Source: Adonisia turfae CCMR0081
GTDB lineage: Bacteria > Cyanobacteriota > Cyanobacteriia > Phormidesmidales > Phormidesmidaceae
NCBI RefSeq assembly: GCF_011009555.1
Contig: NZ_QXHD01000004.1
Coordinates: 4,977,593 to 5,041,592 of the forward strand
Direction: 5' to 3'
Length of the DNA: 64,000 bases
Shown here: one piece after another, positions 15,462-24,572 of the stretch
Layout of the letters: each line of letters starts with the position of its first letter
Numbering within the stretch: position 1 is the first letter of the stretch
The notes under the pieces: generated by a model
Told to the model about the DNA's origin: nothing
What the model saw: only the letters and a program-made list of their open reading frames with translations
Databases searched by the model: none
Translations under genes and position numbers: made by a program

Positions 15462-15890
15462 TTAAACCTCGTAGGGTTCCTTACCGCTAAACTTAATAGT
15501 CGCTGGGTTAGGATTACTCCCAATGTTGCGATCAATCTTGCCGCTGTAACCACGACCTTCGTTAACCTTCTCAGGAGGAACACCATCTGCCGGGTGCAAA
15601 TAGGTAGTCTCACCAGTAGGTAAAACGCGATAAATTTTATAATCAGTAATTCTGGGCTTAAATTTGGTCTTGAGTTGACGGCTGAGAGCTAAGCACTGCT
15701 CTTTGCGAGCTAGATAAAGCATATTCTCGCCTGTGTTCATGATAGCTACACCACCAGTGGGCATCTCAAAGGGCTGTTCCTTTTTGCTGCTCCAGGTGAT
15801 AACGTACTTTTCTTCCCGCTCAGCAGCGGAAAGTAGGCCACCAGTACTGCCACCAAAGATCGGAGTTTTGCCAGTAATTTCTTCAGACAT
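15462..15890 (-). CDS. psaD: Photosystem I subunit II (PsaD)
   Basis: A peripheral, stromal-side subunit of photosystem I that docks ferredoxin and stabilises PsaC and PsaE. From the ATG at 15890 it has 142 residues starting MSEEITGKTPIFGGSTGGLL, the standard PsaD N-terminus; an upstream in-frame start adding MRDNIS is less likely. The body shows ERYVITW-type EEKYVITWSSKKEQPFEMPT, EQCLALSRQLKTKFKPRI and KIYRVLPTGETTYLHPADG, ending in FSGKEPYEV. Basic residues around KTKF are the ferredoxin contact region in this family. Monocistronic, with its own terminator. Confidence 0.97.
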   Translation of the reverse strand: MSEEITGKTPIFGGSTGGLLSAAEREEKYVITWSSKKEQPFEMPTGGVAIMNTGENMLYLARKEQCLALSRQLKTKFKPRITDYKIYRVLPTGETTYLHPADGVPPEKVNEGRGYSGKIDRNIGSNPNPATIKFSGKEPYEV

Positions 15891-16255
15891 GGAAATATTA
15901 TCTCTCAACCTTATCGCTCACAAATTTATCACTGTAAATGACGTTGTTTACATTCTTTGTGAGGAAGCGTAATAGTTCTTCAGAGTTTAAATGTGGCTGT
16001 CTAAATCTGCTACATCCCATGACGATTAAAGGATTTCTAGCTTCACTGTTTTCTTCCCAGGAAAACACCATATCTAGTGGTAGTAACAAAGAACAATCAT
16101 CAAATATGGTGAATTATTTATTTGGTGGAAAAAATTTATAGAATTTCTTGAGTAAGGTCAATAAGGTCAATATAGATACGTAATGAATATATGGGGAAAA
16201 TGGCACCGTAACCATTGATAATAAAGGCACATTTAAGATTTCGGATTTATAAGCT
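15891..16255. other. psaD promoter region, no gene seen
   Basis: A 365-bp AT-rich spacer between divergent psaD and the ABC permease. Short open frames in it have no protein-like features. It must hold the psaD promoter; no specific operator is recognised. Confidence 0.5.
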
Positions 16256-17056
16256 GTGAAAATATTCCGAGCTCGCACACTACAGACCCTGTTTGCAGAC
16301 AGTTGGACCATTTTTTGGGGGGACTGGTTGGATTTGCGGGTGCGGATTCCCCAAGTGGCGGCATCAGGGTTGGTGTCTCCCCTTATCTATATTTTGGCGT
16401 TTGGGTTGGGGTTGGGGAGTTCTCTCGACCAAGCTGCCCGCCCCCCCGTAGGGGATAGCTATTTAGAATTTATTCTGCCTGGTATGGTGGCGCTATCATC
16501 CATGGTGATTAGCTTTGGTGGAACCACGTTCTCGATTTGTGGTGAGCGACTGTTTACGAAAAATTTTGAGGAAATGCTGCTGTTTCCCATTCATCCTCTA
16601 GCGATGCATTTAGGAAAGATGTTGGCAGGGATAGTACGTGGTTTGTTAACGGCTGGCTCAGTGATTTTGGTGGCCATCCTGTTTACCCGTGATGTATGGA
16701 GTTTCTTGCACCCACTGTTTTTATTGCTGCTAGTGCTGAATTGTGCGGTGTTTGCTGGTTTAGGGGTAATTGTTGGCTTAAATGTTAAGTCCTTGGAGAG
16801 CGTTGGACTCTTTAACAATTTTTTGATTGTACCGATGTCATTTCTGGGGGCGACATTTTTTGACCCATCTACGCTGCCCGCTGTGCTAAAGGGCATTGTT
16901 TATCTGCTGCCCCTCACCTATACAACCATTGGCTTACGGGCTGTAGCGTATCAACCCCTGAATGAGTTTCCTTGGTACTCGATTCCTGTGTTGTTGATAG
17001 TTGCGATCGCACTTTCCATGAATGGGGCCTATCAGTTTGCCCGCCAGCAAGACTAA
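16256..17056 (+). CDS. ABC-2 type transporter permease
   Basis: A 266-residue inner-membrane protein with about six helices: SPLIYILAFGLGLGSSL, FILPGMVALSSMVISFGG, IVRGLLTAGSVILVAIL, PLFLLLLVLNCAVFAGLGVI, NFLIVPMSFLGATFF and a C-terminal IPVLLIVAIALSMNGAY. The GERLFTKNFEEMLLFPI segment between helices 2 and 3 is the coupling-helix region of ABC-2 exporters of lipids, polysaccharides or drugs. The start is GTG. No ATPase gene is adjacent, so the partner and substrate are unknown. Its last four bases overlap the stop of the convergent gene. Confidence 0.85.
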   Translation: MKIFRARTLQTLFADSWTIFWGDWLDLRVRIPQVAASGLVSPLIYILAFGLGLGSSLDQAARPPVGDSYLEFILPGMVALSSMVISFGGTTFSICGERLFTKNFEEMLLFPIHPLAMHLGKMLAGIVRGLLTAGSVILVAILFTRDVWSFLHPLFLLLLVLNCAVFAGLGVIVGLNVKSLESVGLFNNFLIVPMSFLGATFFDPSTLPAVLKGIVYLLPLTYTTIGLRAVAYQPLNEFPWYSIPVLLIVAIALSMNGAYQFARQQD

Positions 17057-18429
17057 CTTGCGATCGCGTCCTGCATGGTGGGAGGCATAGTTGCGATTTC
17101 TAGTGGAGTTTGGGCTACTAAGTGTTGTTGTAAGGTCTCGTCCTCCATGATGCGCTGTTCAAGCTCTGCTGCAACTTGGTTAAAGTTCAGATGCTGATCT
17201 CGCAGTTGTGAAAAAATCCGATAGGTACTGAGGGGCGGCACAGTCGCATCGTCTGTGGAGATCTGCACTAAGTTGTAAAGAGTGCCGCTTGCATAGACTG
17301 CAAACGTAATGCGAAATACCTCAAAAAAGTTGATGACCCAGCGACAGTCTTCTTCTGAATAGGTTTCGTAATATCGAATTAAGCTAGCAATACGAAGCTC
17401 CAGATGAGATTGTACATTGGGACAAAATAGGGCAATTTTGAGCAATAAAATGACTAGCACCAGTGGGTTTCCTTGGGCTAGGAACATACTAAAGAATTTG
17501 GACGGTTGTACCCCATCTTCACAGGTAAGAATGTCAATGACTCGTTTGCAGGTACGTAAAATCAGAGCTTCTGTTAATAACTCCGAGTTATTGTGCCTGT
17601 AAATTGTCAAAACAGAGTCGGGTAATTTGTCTTTGAGGGCGCGAGTAATGGGGGTATTGGGGAGTGCATAGGCTAGATAGTGCAATAACGCCCGTTTAAA
17701 TTCCCAGTAAGTCAGCTGCTGGCATTGTTTACGCAACAAATTTGCCAGGTTCTCATAGCCAAAACGACCTGGCTGCAACAGCAGCATCTTGATCAAATTA
17801 ATGGCAGCTTCGCCTAATACCGTTGGGTTATCGATTGTTGTGGGCGGAGACTCCATCTGGGATTTGGCTGTATACATTGCCAGATCAAAGCGAAACTTTG
17901 ACTTCAGCTGTGACGATAAGTGACGAGCGGCTTCGCGTTGTTCTAATGGGTTCTCTAGATTTAGATACTGAGGAGCCAATAAATAGGATGTATATCGATT
18001 GCTCCAATGTTCATGCTGTTCGTAGCGGGCTGCAAACAGTTTCAGATCATGAAAGTCTTGACTGGTAATAAAGTTCCGCATCCAAATGCGCAGTCGCTTG
18101 AGGATTAGCGAAAACCCAGGACGCATTAAAACTTGGTCATCAAACATCTTGATCAGAGCGCGGATGGCGTCTGGTTGGCGTTGAATGCCCCAGTTGTTAA
18201 TTAGGATGTAGCAAACCCGTTTGAGGGTAAATAGAAACTGCTGTTCGCTGTTCGCAATGACTATAGAATATAGGGCGACAGGAAGCTCTGATTCAGTGGA
18301 TGATTCTGTGTAATCCACAAAAAGACGACGAAATGTGGCCAAAACAACGTCAACAGGTTCCGTTTGGACACTGTAGAGAAAGAAATCGTATAAGACGTGT
18401 TGGGCGTTCTGGATATCTGTACGAACCAT
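17053..18429 (-). CDS. Conserved-looking hypothetical protein, 458 aa
   Basis: From the ATG at 18429 (a GTG-type start six bases earlier is possible) the protein reads MVRTDIQNAQHVLYDFFLYS and is almost wholly alpha-helical, without a signal peptide or convincing membrane helix. Aromatic- and Leu-rich segments (ILKRLRIWMRNFITSQDFHD, CQQLTYWEFKRALLHYLAYA) suggest a helical-repeat or armadillo-like scaffold. I do not recognise a named domain. Codon use matches the neighbours. It converges tail to tail with the ABC permease with a 4-bp overlap, so neither can have a separate downstream terminator outside the other gene. Confidence 0.75.
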   Translation of the reverse strand: MVRTDIQNAQHVLYDFFLYSVQTEPVDVVLATFRRLFVDYTESSTESELPVALYSIVIANSEQQFLFTLKRVCYILINNWGIQRQPDAIRALIKMFDDQVLMRPGFSLILKRLRIWMRNFITSQDFHDLKLFAARYEQHEHWSNRYTSYLLAPQYLNLENPLEQREAARHLSSQLKSKFRFDLAMYTAKSQMESPPTTIDNPTVLGEAAINLIKMLLLQPGRFGYENLANLLRKQCQQLTYWEFKRALLHYLAYALPNTPITRALKDKLPDSVLTIYRHNNSELLTEALILRTCKRVIDILTCEDGVQPSKFFSMFLAQGNPLVLVILLLKIALFCPNVQSHLELRIASLIRYYETYSEEDCRWVINFFEVFRITFAVYASGTLYNLVQISTDDATVPPLSTYRIFSQLRDQHLNFNQVAAELEQRIMEDETLQQHLVAQTPLEIATMPPTMQDAIAS

Positions 18430-18904
18430 AGTCACCAGGAACTCAATCAGGAACTTACATATTGTCAGCTAAGTCTACCTAAAAGAATTAATGATTTTCG
18501 GATGTAATGGCACCCGTGTGCCTACTGAAGCACTGCCAAAGCTATTGAAAAGTATAAATCGAGACATAAGAGTGGGCTGGGATGTCTGCGTATGAATCAT
18601 GAAATTGCTTTTTAAAAAGCATGGACTGCTCCCCAGAGGCTGCCGATAGGTTTTAATGTCGAAGCATTAAAATTGAACGGGTAAGCAACAATAAGACCCA
18701 TATCTGCCCCTCAATGAGAAAATGGGAATAGTCTGGTATACCCATCTTTCCATTCTAGGGAAAATCACTGGTGTGACGCCACTTAGAACGCCTAGCTTTG
18801 ATTTGCTCCCTTTCGGTGTCCCTGTTGCTTGCACCAGGAGTACGATTGGAACTCATAGGTAACCTATTACTCAAAGGGTTAGCTTATTCACCGCAGCTAA
18901 TCCC
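18430..18904. other. Spacer with two short palindromes, no gene seen
   Basis: 475 bp upstream of the 458-aa protein and downstream of ispH. It contains GCTTTTTAAAAAGC (18607-18620) and a hairpin TTTTAATG...CATTAAAA (18651-18672). A hairpin also spans the ispH stop (18875-18907). No RNA gene is recognised. Confidence 0.45.
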
Positions 18905-20161
18905 TTAGACGGATGGTTGTGCAACGACAGGAGCTGGTTGCTCTGCTTTGAGTTGAAATATGCGTTGAATGACCTGTGCCACTGACTTATCAGGGGTTGA
19001 TGCGCCTGAGGTAATGCCGATCACAATTTTGCCAGTGGGCAACCAATCTTTAGAAACGGTTGGGGTTTGATGGAGTGGCTGATGCTCGATCTGGTTGCCA
19101 GGCCCTAAGCGCTGGGGACCATCGATGTGATACGACGGAATGTCACGCTCAATGGCAATTTCTTGTAGATGGGTCGTATTCGATGAATTGAAACCACCAA
19201 TCACCACCATCAGATCCATGTCCATATCGACTAACTCAAACATGGCGTCTTGCCGTTCTTGAGTGGCGTCACAGATGGTGTTAAAGCTGGAAAAATGCTC
19301 ATTAATGGCTTGAGGGCCATACTTTTTCAGCATGGTGCGTTCTAGCAGTTTGCCAATTTGTTCGGTTTCCCCTTTGAGCATGGTGGTTTGATTGGCAACG
19401 CCCACAGCGCCTAAATCTTGGTCAGGATCGAAACCTTGTGAATAGGCATTGGCAAATTTATCCAGAAACTCGGTGCGTTTGCGCAGCCTTTCCTCTGGAG
19501 AATTGCCGCTGTTAAGAATGTAGTTAGCAACGTACTGTGCTTCGTCCAGGTTGAGAACCACCAGGTATGTATTTGCGAAGGATTTGGTGGCTACGGTCTC
19601 TTCATGCTGGTACTTGCCATGGATTATGGAGGTAAATGCTTGTTTTTTATGCTTCTCTACGGACGTCCAGACCTTAGATACCCAGGGACAAGTGGTATCG
19701 ACAATGGTGCAGTTAAGCTCGTTGAGGAGCTTCATTTCGTCAACACTGGCTCCAAAGGCGGGCAAAATTACCACATCACCCTGCTCAACGCCTGAAAAAT
19801 CTTTTGTGCCGTCGATGACCTGGATAAACTGAACGTTCATTTCCTGGAGACGTTCATTGACACCGGGATTATGGATGATCTCGTTAGTAATCCAAATACG
19901 CTGGTTTGGAAAATGCTGGCGAGCTTCATAGGCCATGGCAATGGAGCGTTCTACGCCCCAGCAAAAACCAAAATCTTTAGCAAGCTTAATCGTTACATCG
20001 CCTTGAGTGTAGGTATAACCCTGGTTGCGGATAGTTTGAATGAGGTCGCTTTGGTATTCGTCATCCATTTGAACCGCAATTTGCTCTTTTTCTCCAAAGC
20101 CTTGATTGCGGTAGTAGTTATCGGATTTGTTGAGACTACGGCGAAATGCTCTGGTATCCAT
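18905..20161 (-). CDS. ispH: 4-hydroxy-3-methylbut-2-enyl diphosphate reductase
   Basis: Last enzyme of the MEP isoprenoid pathway; a 4Fe-4S protein converting HMBPP to IPP and DMAPP, needed for carotenoids, phytol and quinones. The 418 residues match the long cyanobacterial/plant form. The three cluster-binding Cys lie in KDFGFCWGVERS (about residue 68), TIVDTTCPWV and FNTICDATQERQDA. Substrate-binding histidines are in EIIHNPGVNERL and IIHGKYQHEE. The N-terminal MDTRAFRRSLNKSDNYYRNQ is typical for cyanobacteria and supports this start. It stands alone. Confidence 0.96.
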   Translation of the reverse strand: MDTRAFRRSLNKSDNYYRNQGFGEKEQIAVQMDDEYQSDLIQTIRNQGYTYTQGDVTIKLAKDFGFCWGVERSIAMAYEARQHFPNQRIWITNEIIHNPGVNERLQEMNVQFIQVIDGTKDFSGVEQGDVVILPAFGASVDEMKLLNELNCTIVDTTCPWVSKVWTSVEKHKKQAFTSIIHGKYQHEETVATKSFANTYLVVLNLDEAQYVANYILNSGNSPEERLRKRTEFLDKFANAYSQGFDPDQDLGAVGVANQTTMLKGETEQIGKLLERTMLKKYGPQAINEHFSSFNTICDATQERQDAMFELVDMDMDLMVVIGGFNSSNTTHLQEIAIERDIPSYHIDGPQRLGPGNQIEHQPLHQTPTVSKDWLPTGKIVIGITSGASTPDKSVAQVIQRIFQLKAEQPAPVVAQPSV

Positions 20162-20207
20162 TGGTTTTACAAAGATGCAGCGAATGTACCTAGTCTACCG
20201 AAAAGGG

Positions 20208-20249
20208 GAATAGGGAGTGGGGACTAGAGAATAGGGAGTGGGGACTAGA
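20208..20249. repeat. Two perfect 21-bp tandem repeats
   Basis: GAATAGGGAGTGGGGACTAG plus A occurs at 20208-20228 and again at 20229-20249, followed by a decayed third start (GAGTAGAGATA). It lies between the ispH start and the SGNH gene. Low-complexity tandem DNA of this kind is often strain-variable. Confidence 0.85.
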
Positions 20250-20352
20250 GAGTAGAGATAAATTTCAATGCTTGAGTGGCCAAAGCTTTTAATACCCTTC
20301 AAAGTTTATGTTGGGGTCTCAAACTGGGGTCTTTGCCCATTCCCTTTCTCAC

Positions 20353-21198
20353 CTATGGCAATTCCAGTTGACTATAAAGTGCGATCGCAGCACGCCACAC
20401 CAAATACCCTTCTCGATTCAGGTGTAGGCCATCGGTCGTTAAATCCGGTCTCAGTTTGCCCTCACCGTTGGAGAAAATCGGATACAGTTCCAGATAGTAA
20501 GCATCGTAATCATCTGCGATGTTTTCTAAGGACTGATTCATGGCTCGAATCCGTTCGTTGGGCAGTTCGAGTAACAGATGACGGCTTTCCCAGGTGGCGG
20601 TTTCTGCGCCATGGGGCAATATGGACTGAACGACCACTTGGGTATCAGGATGATTGGTGGCCAGATAGTCCATGATGTCGCGATAGTTGTTCAGGACATC
20701 TTGATCGCTTTGGCCCCAGATCAGATCATTAATACCAATCATCAAAAAGATGGTGTCGACATTGGCAACATCAAGCAGGTGTAGACGTGACAGTAGGGTG
20801 TAGGTTTTTTCGCCGGAAATCCCCTGATTCATCCATATCCGACGCCCAGGCAACAATTCTGCTGGAAACCACAAACTCAGCGAGTCACCTAGCAAAATAG
20901 TCAGGTGATCTGGGTTTTTATCAGCCATGGTCTCAATTTCTTGCCCCAACAGGCTGACCCACTGTTGGTAACTCAGACGCCGTCGATTCGGTTGAGTCTC
21001 TAGTGCTGCTGGTTCAATGGCAGATGTCGGATCAGTGGCATAGGCGGCATTCGCCTGCGGCAGGACTGTTGGGTCACCGCCGCCAGATTTGTCCTGCCAA
21101 ATGACTAGCAGCGCAATAAATAATACCCCGTTCATCATCAGTGAGAGGGCGGCCCAATAAGGGATTGTCAACGGAGATTTCAGAAACCGATTTGCCAC
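20353..21198 (-). CDS. Membrane-anchored SGNH/GDSL hydrolase
   Basis: A 281-residue protein with one N-terminal helix (IPYWAALSLMMNGVLFIALL, about 13-33) and a ~60-residue linker. The periplasmic-type SGNH domain follows: LLGDSLSLWFP (Ser), MNQGISGEKTY (Gly), LMIGINDLIWG (Asn) and TTDGLHLNREGY (Asp/His). All four catalytic blocks are present. It differs from the soluble SGNH protein at 9072 in domain layout and is not a close duplicate. Likely an esterase of cell-envelope or polysaccharide substituents; the substrate is unknown. Confidence 0.86.
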   Translation of the reverse strand: MANRFLKSPLTIPYWAALSLMMNGVLFIALLVIWQDKSGGGDPTVLPQANAAYATDPTSAIEPAALETQPNRRRLSYQQWVSLLGQEIETMADKNPDHLTILLGDSLSLWFPAELLPGRRIWMNQGISGEKTYTLLSRLHLLDVANVDTIFLMIGINDLIWGQSDQDVLNNYRDIMDYLATNHPDTQVVVQSILPHGAETATWESRHLLLELPNERIRAMNQSLENIADDYDAYYLELYPIFSNGEGKLRPDLTTDGLHLNREGYLVWRAAIALYSQLELP

Positions 21199-21321
21199 AA
21201 CAGTATTCGAGCCAACGTATAAGGCGTTGGACAGATTCTAATCGGATCTGCCATGGATGGACAGCCTTTGGGAATAGATTTTTTCTGATAAATTCGTGGG
21301 ATCGTCGCCAGGGCAGTAGAC

Positions 21322-21795
21322 CTAAGTTTCAGAGATCCGTTGCACTTCGTAAAGGACTAGTAAATGGCCATCAAAGTCACAAACGGCCTGTTCTGTAAAT
21401 TTGAGGTCGGGAGGGGTGTTAAAGGAACTCGCTTTAATGGGTGTTAAACCCAAGGACTGGATCTGGGGCAAGGCGGCAGCCAAGGAGGGAATGCGAATGA
21501 CGGTAGCGCCACGGTGAGGCACAGGAGCTGGTGGCAAACAGCTGCCTTTAACCTCCGTGAGTGCCAAGGCGCGGGGCTCTTCCTCTGTGCTCAGGGCTGC
21601 GAACCGCAGCTGTGCGGTTGCTGGCAGCTGAAATGCTGAGTATAGATAGGAATCAGCATCCGCCTTGCCTACATAGTCGAGTTGGAAGCCCAAACAGTCA
21701 CGATATAGTCTGAGGGACTGTTCCAAATCTGCCACTAATAGGCATGGGCGCTTGAGATGCAATCTTGATGGCACAGTCTTCTCCGCATTCACCAT
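21322..21795 (-). CDS. VOC (glyoxalase/bleomycin resistance) family protein
   Basis: 157 residues with two beta-alpha-beta-beta-beta halves typical of the vicinal oxygen chelate fold: RPCLLVADLEQSLRLYRDCL, GFQLDYVG at the start and DFDGHLLVLYEVQRI at the end. The metal-ligand pattern is partly altered (no clear His in the first strand; Glu in LYE present), so enzymatic activity is uncertain. The ATG is 4 bp after the ychF stop, suggesting co-transcription. Confidence 0.8.
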   Translation of the reverse strand: MVNAEKTVPSRLHLKRPCLLVADLEQSLRLYRDCLGFQLDYVGKADADSYLYSAFQLPATAQLRFAALSTEEEPRALALTEVKGSCLPPAPVPHRGATVIRIPSLAAALPQIQSLGLTPIKASSFNTPPDLKFTEQAVCDFDGHLLVLYEVQRISET

Positions 21796-21798
21796 GGC

Positions 21799-22890
21799 CT
21801 AAACATTAAATCTAAAGAGCATGACATCCCCTTCTTGCACCACGTAGTCCTTACCTTCACTGCGCAATAGGCCTTTCTCTTTGGCAGCGTTCATAGAGCC
21901 GTGTTCTACCAGGTCCTTGTAAGCAATCGTTTCAGCCCGAATAAAGCCCCGTTCGAAATCGCTGTGGATAACACCTGCTGCTTGAGGGGCAGACATGCCT
22001 GCGTTGATCGTCCAAGCACGGGACTCTTGGGGGCCAGTGGTGAAATATGTGCGTAACCCGAGCAAATCGTAGGTGGCTCGAATGAGGGATTTGAGTCCCC
22101 CTTCTTCCACTCCAAGTGCTTCTAGAAAGTCGATGCGTTCATCTTCTGGCAGCTCTAGGAGCTCTGCTTCGACTTGAGCGGAGATGGTGACTACCTGTGC
22201 ATTTTCTTTTGCTGCCAGGGTTTTAATTTGCTCAACCCAGTCATTGCCCTCGGCAAGTTCATCTTCTGATACGTTCGCCCCATAGATAATGGGTTTGCGG
22301 GTTAAAAAACCTAAGGACTTAATGAGTAGTTCTTCGTCGTCTTCTAGCTCCACAAGGCGTGCTGATTTCCCTTCGGCTAGCACAGGCTGAATTTTTTCAA
22401 GCACAGCCAGTTCCGCTTGGGCTTCTGGATCTCTCCGTGCTTGTTTACGAACGCGCTCCATGCGGCGTTCAATTTGCTCTAGGTCAGCCAGGGCCAGTTC
22501 CAAGTTAATAATTTCGGCATCGCGCAGCGGGTCAATTGAGCCATCAACGTGAATAATGTCGTCATTTTCAAAACAACGCACTACATGGACAATGGCGTCT
22601 ACTTCACGGATGTTAGCCAAAAACTGGTTGCCGAGGCCTTCACCTTTACTTGCGCCTTTGACAAGGCCAGCAATGTCTACAAATTCTATGCGTGCTGGAA
22701 TCGTGTTTTCTGATTTGGAAATTTCGGTCAAGACAGCTAAACGAGCATCGGGCACTGCCACCACGCCAACATTGGGTTCAATGGTGCAGAACGGGAAGTT
22801 CGCTGCTTGGGCTTTTGCGTTTTCAACTAGTGCGTTGAAAAGGGTTGATTTACCTACATTGGGGAGCCCGACGATTCCAGCTCTAAGCAT
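21799..22890 (-). CDS. ychF: Redox-regulated ATPase YchF
   Basis: An Obg-family P-loop NTPase that binds ribosomes and prefers ATP; a conserved translation/stress factor. 363 residues, full length. G1 is GIVGLPNVGKSTLFNALV, followed by FPFCTIEPNVGVVAVPD (switch I) and DIAGLVKGASKGEGLGNQFL (G3). The G4 position has NVSED in place of NKxD, the hallmark of ATP preference. A coiled-coil insert is near LEQIERRMERVRKQARRDPE, and the C-terminal TGS-like domain ends YVVQEGDVMLFRFNV. It heads a two-gene unit with the VOC protein. Confidence 0.97.
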   Translation of the reverse strand: MLRAGIVGLPNVGKSTLFNALVENAKAQAANFPFCTIEPNVGVVAVPDARLAVLTEISKSENTIPARIEFVDIAGLVKGASKGEGLGNQFLANIREVDAIVHVVRCFENDDIIHVDGSIDPLRDAEIINLELALADLEQIERRMERVRKQARRDPEAQAELAVLEKIQPVLAEGKSARLVELEDDEELLIKSLGFLTRKPIIYGANVSEDELAEGNDWVEQIKTLAAKENAQVVTISAQVEAELLELPEDERIDFLEALGVEEGGLKSLIRATYDLLGLRTYFTTGPQESRAWTINAGMSAPQAAGVIHSDFERGFIRAETIAYKDLVEHGSMNAAKEKGLLRSEGKDYVVQEGDVMLFRFNV

Positions 22891-23257
22891 GGTCTCTAAT
22901 TTTTATGAAGAAATTTCCATAGTCCAGCATAGGTCAAAGCGATAACCTTGGGGTTTGGGAAACTGTAATTCACGGATGCTCTGAATTAATCACTGTGGTT
23001 TTTGGTGTTAGAAACTCAAGATTTTAGCCAGATGTGGTCTATGCTTTGGCTAATGGGTATCTAGCACGTTAAGTCAAGATATTCCTAGTAAGTGTCTTGA
23101 TGCTTGGCCTTCATTTTGTTTCTCCTGTTGTGAGCATGGAGATAGTTATAAGCCTCTGTTCTAATGATGGGACGAACGCTGTAAAATGCCAAAAATGCTG
23201 CGAAACTGGTGTAAATCAATGGTTTTTAGATTTTATCTTCAGGGACGTCAGGGTAGA
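22891..23257. other. Divergent spacer between ychF and the lipoprotein gene
   Basis: No gene or clear operator is seen in this 367-bp stretch; it should carry both promoters. An in-frame ATG at 23186 would extend the lipoprotein by 24 unlikely residues. Confidence 0.4.
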
Positions 23258-23830
23258 GTGAAATCATTTTCAGCACTCGTGCTTTCAACATGTTTATTGC
23301 TCGGTCTCACCAGCTGTAACCGCGTGGGTGAGCGCACTAAAGATGTCATCAATGCGATTTCGATGCAAAACTTGTCCAATGGTCAGACGCTATTGAAAAA
23401 CGAAGAGAGTGATGTGCAGCTAACGCTTCCTGCGGGATGGGTTGATGTCCAGACGTTGCGTCCTGATGCTGACTTATATGTTGCCCACGAAGATCGGACG
23501 ATGTATGTCATGGTCTTGGCCGATCCTAAAAAGTCTGAATTGGATGGGTTTCCCTTGGGTAATCATGCCCTCCAGTATCTAAGTTTTTTTGATAGAGGGT
23601 TGAGCCAGAAACAGCCTGATAAAGCGACAAATGTTACCTCGCTGAATGGCCTTAATGCTGTGCAGTATGAAATCCAAGGGAATGTGGACAATCAAGCTGT
23701 GACGTACTTACACACAACAGTTGAGGGGGAAAACAGCTATTTTCAGGTGGTTGGTTGGACAACTGCGCAAGCGTACTCTGAAGCCAAGGGTGAATTGCTG
23801 ACTGTAATTGAAAGTTTTCGAGGTAGTTAG
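23258..23830 (+). CDS. Putative lipoprotein, PsbP/DcrB-like
   Basis: A GTG at 23258 preceded by AGGG gives 190 residues beginning with a compact lipoprotein signal: basic start, hydrophobic stretch SALVLSTCLLLG, lipobox LTSC. The mature part opens with a linker and then VQLTLPAGWVDVQTLRPDAD, LYVAHEDRTMYVMVLADPKK and a C-terminal AKGELLTVIESFRG. The LP-x-GW and final alpha-helix pattern is like PsbP/DcrB-fold lipoproteins, but this is only a resemblance. An upstream ATG (23186) would place 24 residues before the signal and is less likely. It precedes the thylakoid factor gene by 85 bp. Confidence 0.7.
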   Translation: MKSFSALVLSTCLLLGLTSCNRVGERTKDVINAISMQNLSNGQTLLKNEESDVQLTLPAGWVDVQTLRPDADLYVAHEDRTMYVMVLADPKKSELDGFPLGNHALQYLSFFDRGLSQKQPDKATNVTSLNGLNAVQYEIQGNVDNQAVTYLHTTVEGENSYFQVVGWTTAQAYSEAKGELLTVIESFRGS

Positions 23831-23915
23831 TGGTGTTCTTCCTATAGCTGCTGTGGGAGATAGTGTCCGTTCTGTGGCGTAATGGTAATAGTGTAGGCAT
23901 TAAAACCAGGATGTT

Positions 23916-24521
23916 ATGGGCAGTTTTGTGATTAGACAGTTGAGAGCAGTTGTCAATCATTCTTTAATAAAGCGTTGGGTGGTGTTTGGTATTGCGATCG
24001 CAACTTTCCTCATCCCCACCTTGTGCAATCCTGGTCACGCTTGGGCGAGCCTCACTGACGATAGATATGACGGCAATATTTTTGCCCTTTATGCGGGAAA
24101 TGGAGCCATTGTGCCCCCCCGTGTCAACTTGGCGCAGTCCCTCAAGCAAGAAAAGCCAACGCTGCTGTTTTTCTATGTCGATGACAGCAGCGACTGCAAA
24201 GAATATTCGTTTGTCATTTCACAGCTACAGGCTCCCTATGGCAGGGTCGCTAATTTTGTACCTGTGATGGCTGATGCTGTGCCGTTAAAAGATTCATTTT
24301 CGCCTAATGAGTCAGGGTATTACTTCAAAGGTTCAGTTCCTCAAACTCTGGTGCTAGATGGTAGTGGTAAAGTGCGCTTTGACCAGACTGGTGCCGTTAC
24401 CTATGAAGAGGTGGATGATGTTTTTAGGGAGGTGTTTGATCTGATGCCTCGTGAAGAATCTAAAGAGCTACGCCGCCGTGTTGTCAATGAATTAAACGTG
24501 GAGCTTGTGCCAGGGGATTAG
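23916..24521 (+). CDS. Thioredoxin-like thylakoid photosystem I accumulation factor
   Basis: 201 residues: a signal/anchor helix (RWVVFGIAIATFLIPTLC), then a lumenal thioredoxin-like domain with PTLLFFYVDDSSDCKEYSFV, the cis-Pro segment SVPQTLVLDGSGKV and acidic C-terminal helices. The CxxC is reduced to a single Cys (SDCKEY), so a classic disulfide-exchange role is doubtful. The sequence resembles the cyanobacterial family annotated as thylakoid membrane photosystem I accumulation factor. Role is therefore inferred from family, not shown here. Confidence 0.75.
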   Translation: MGSFVIRQLRAVVNHSLIKRWVVFGIAIATFLIPTLCNPGHAWASLTDDRYDGNIFALYAGNGAIVPPRVNLAQSLKQEKPTLLFFYVDDSSDCKEYSFVISQLQAPYGRVANFVPVMADAVPLKDSFSPNESGYYFKGSVPQTLVLDGSGKVRFDQTGAVTYEEVDDVFREVFDLMPREESKELRRRVVNELNVELVPGD

Positions 24522-24572
24522 GCATTCGTCCCTAACTATGCCCCTAACTATGGGGTTTAGCGGAGAGTGCCC

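Noticed and set aside
15898..16141. Small overlapping frames on both strands upstream of psaD
   Set aside because: No protein-like features, and they lie in the psaD promoter region.
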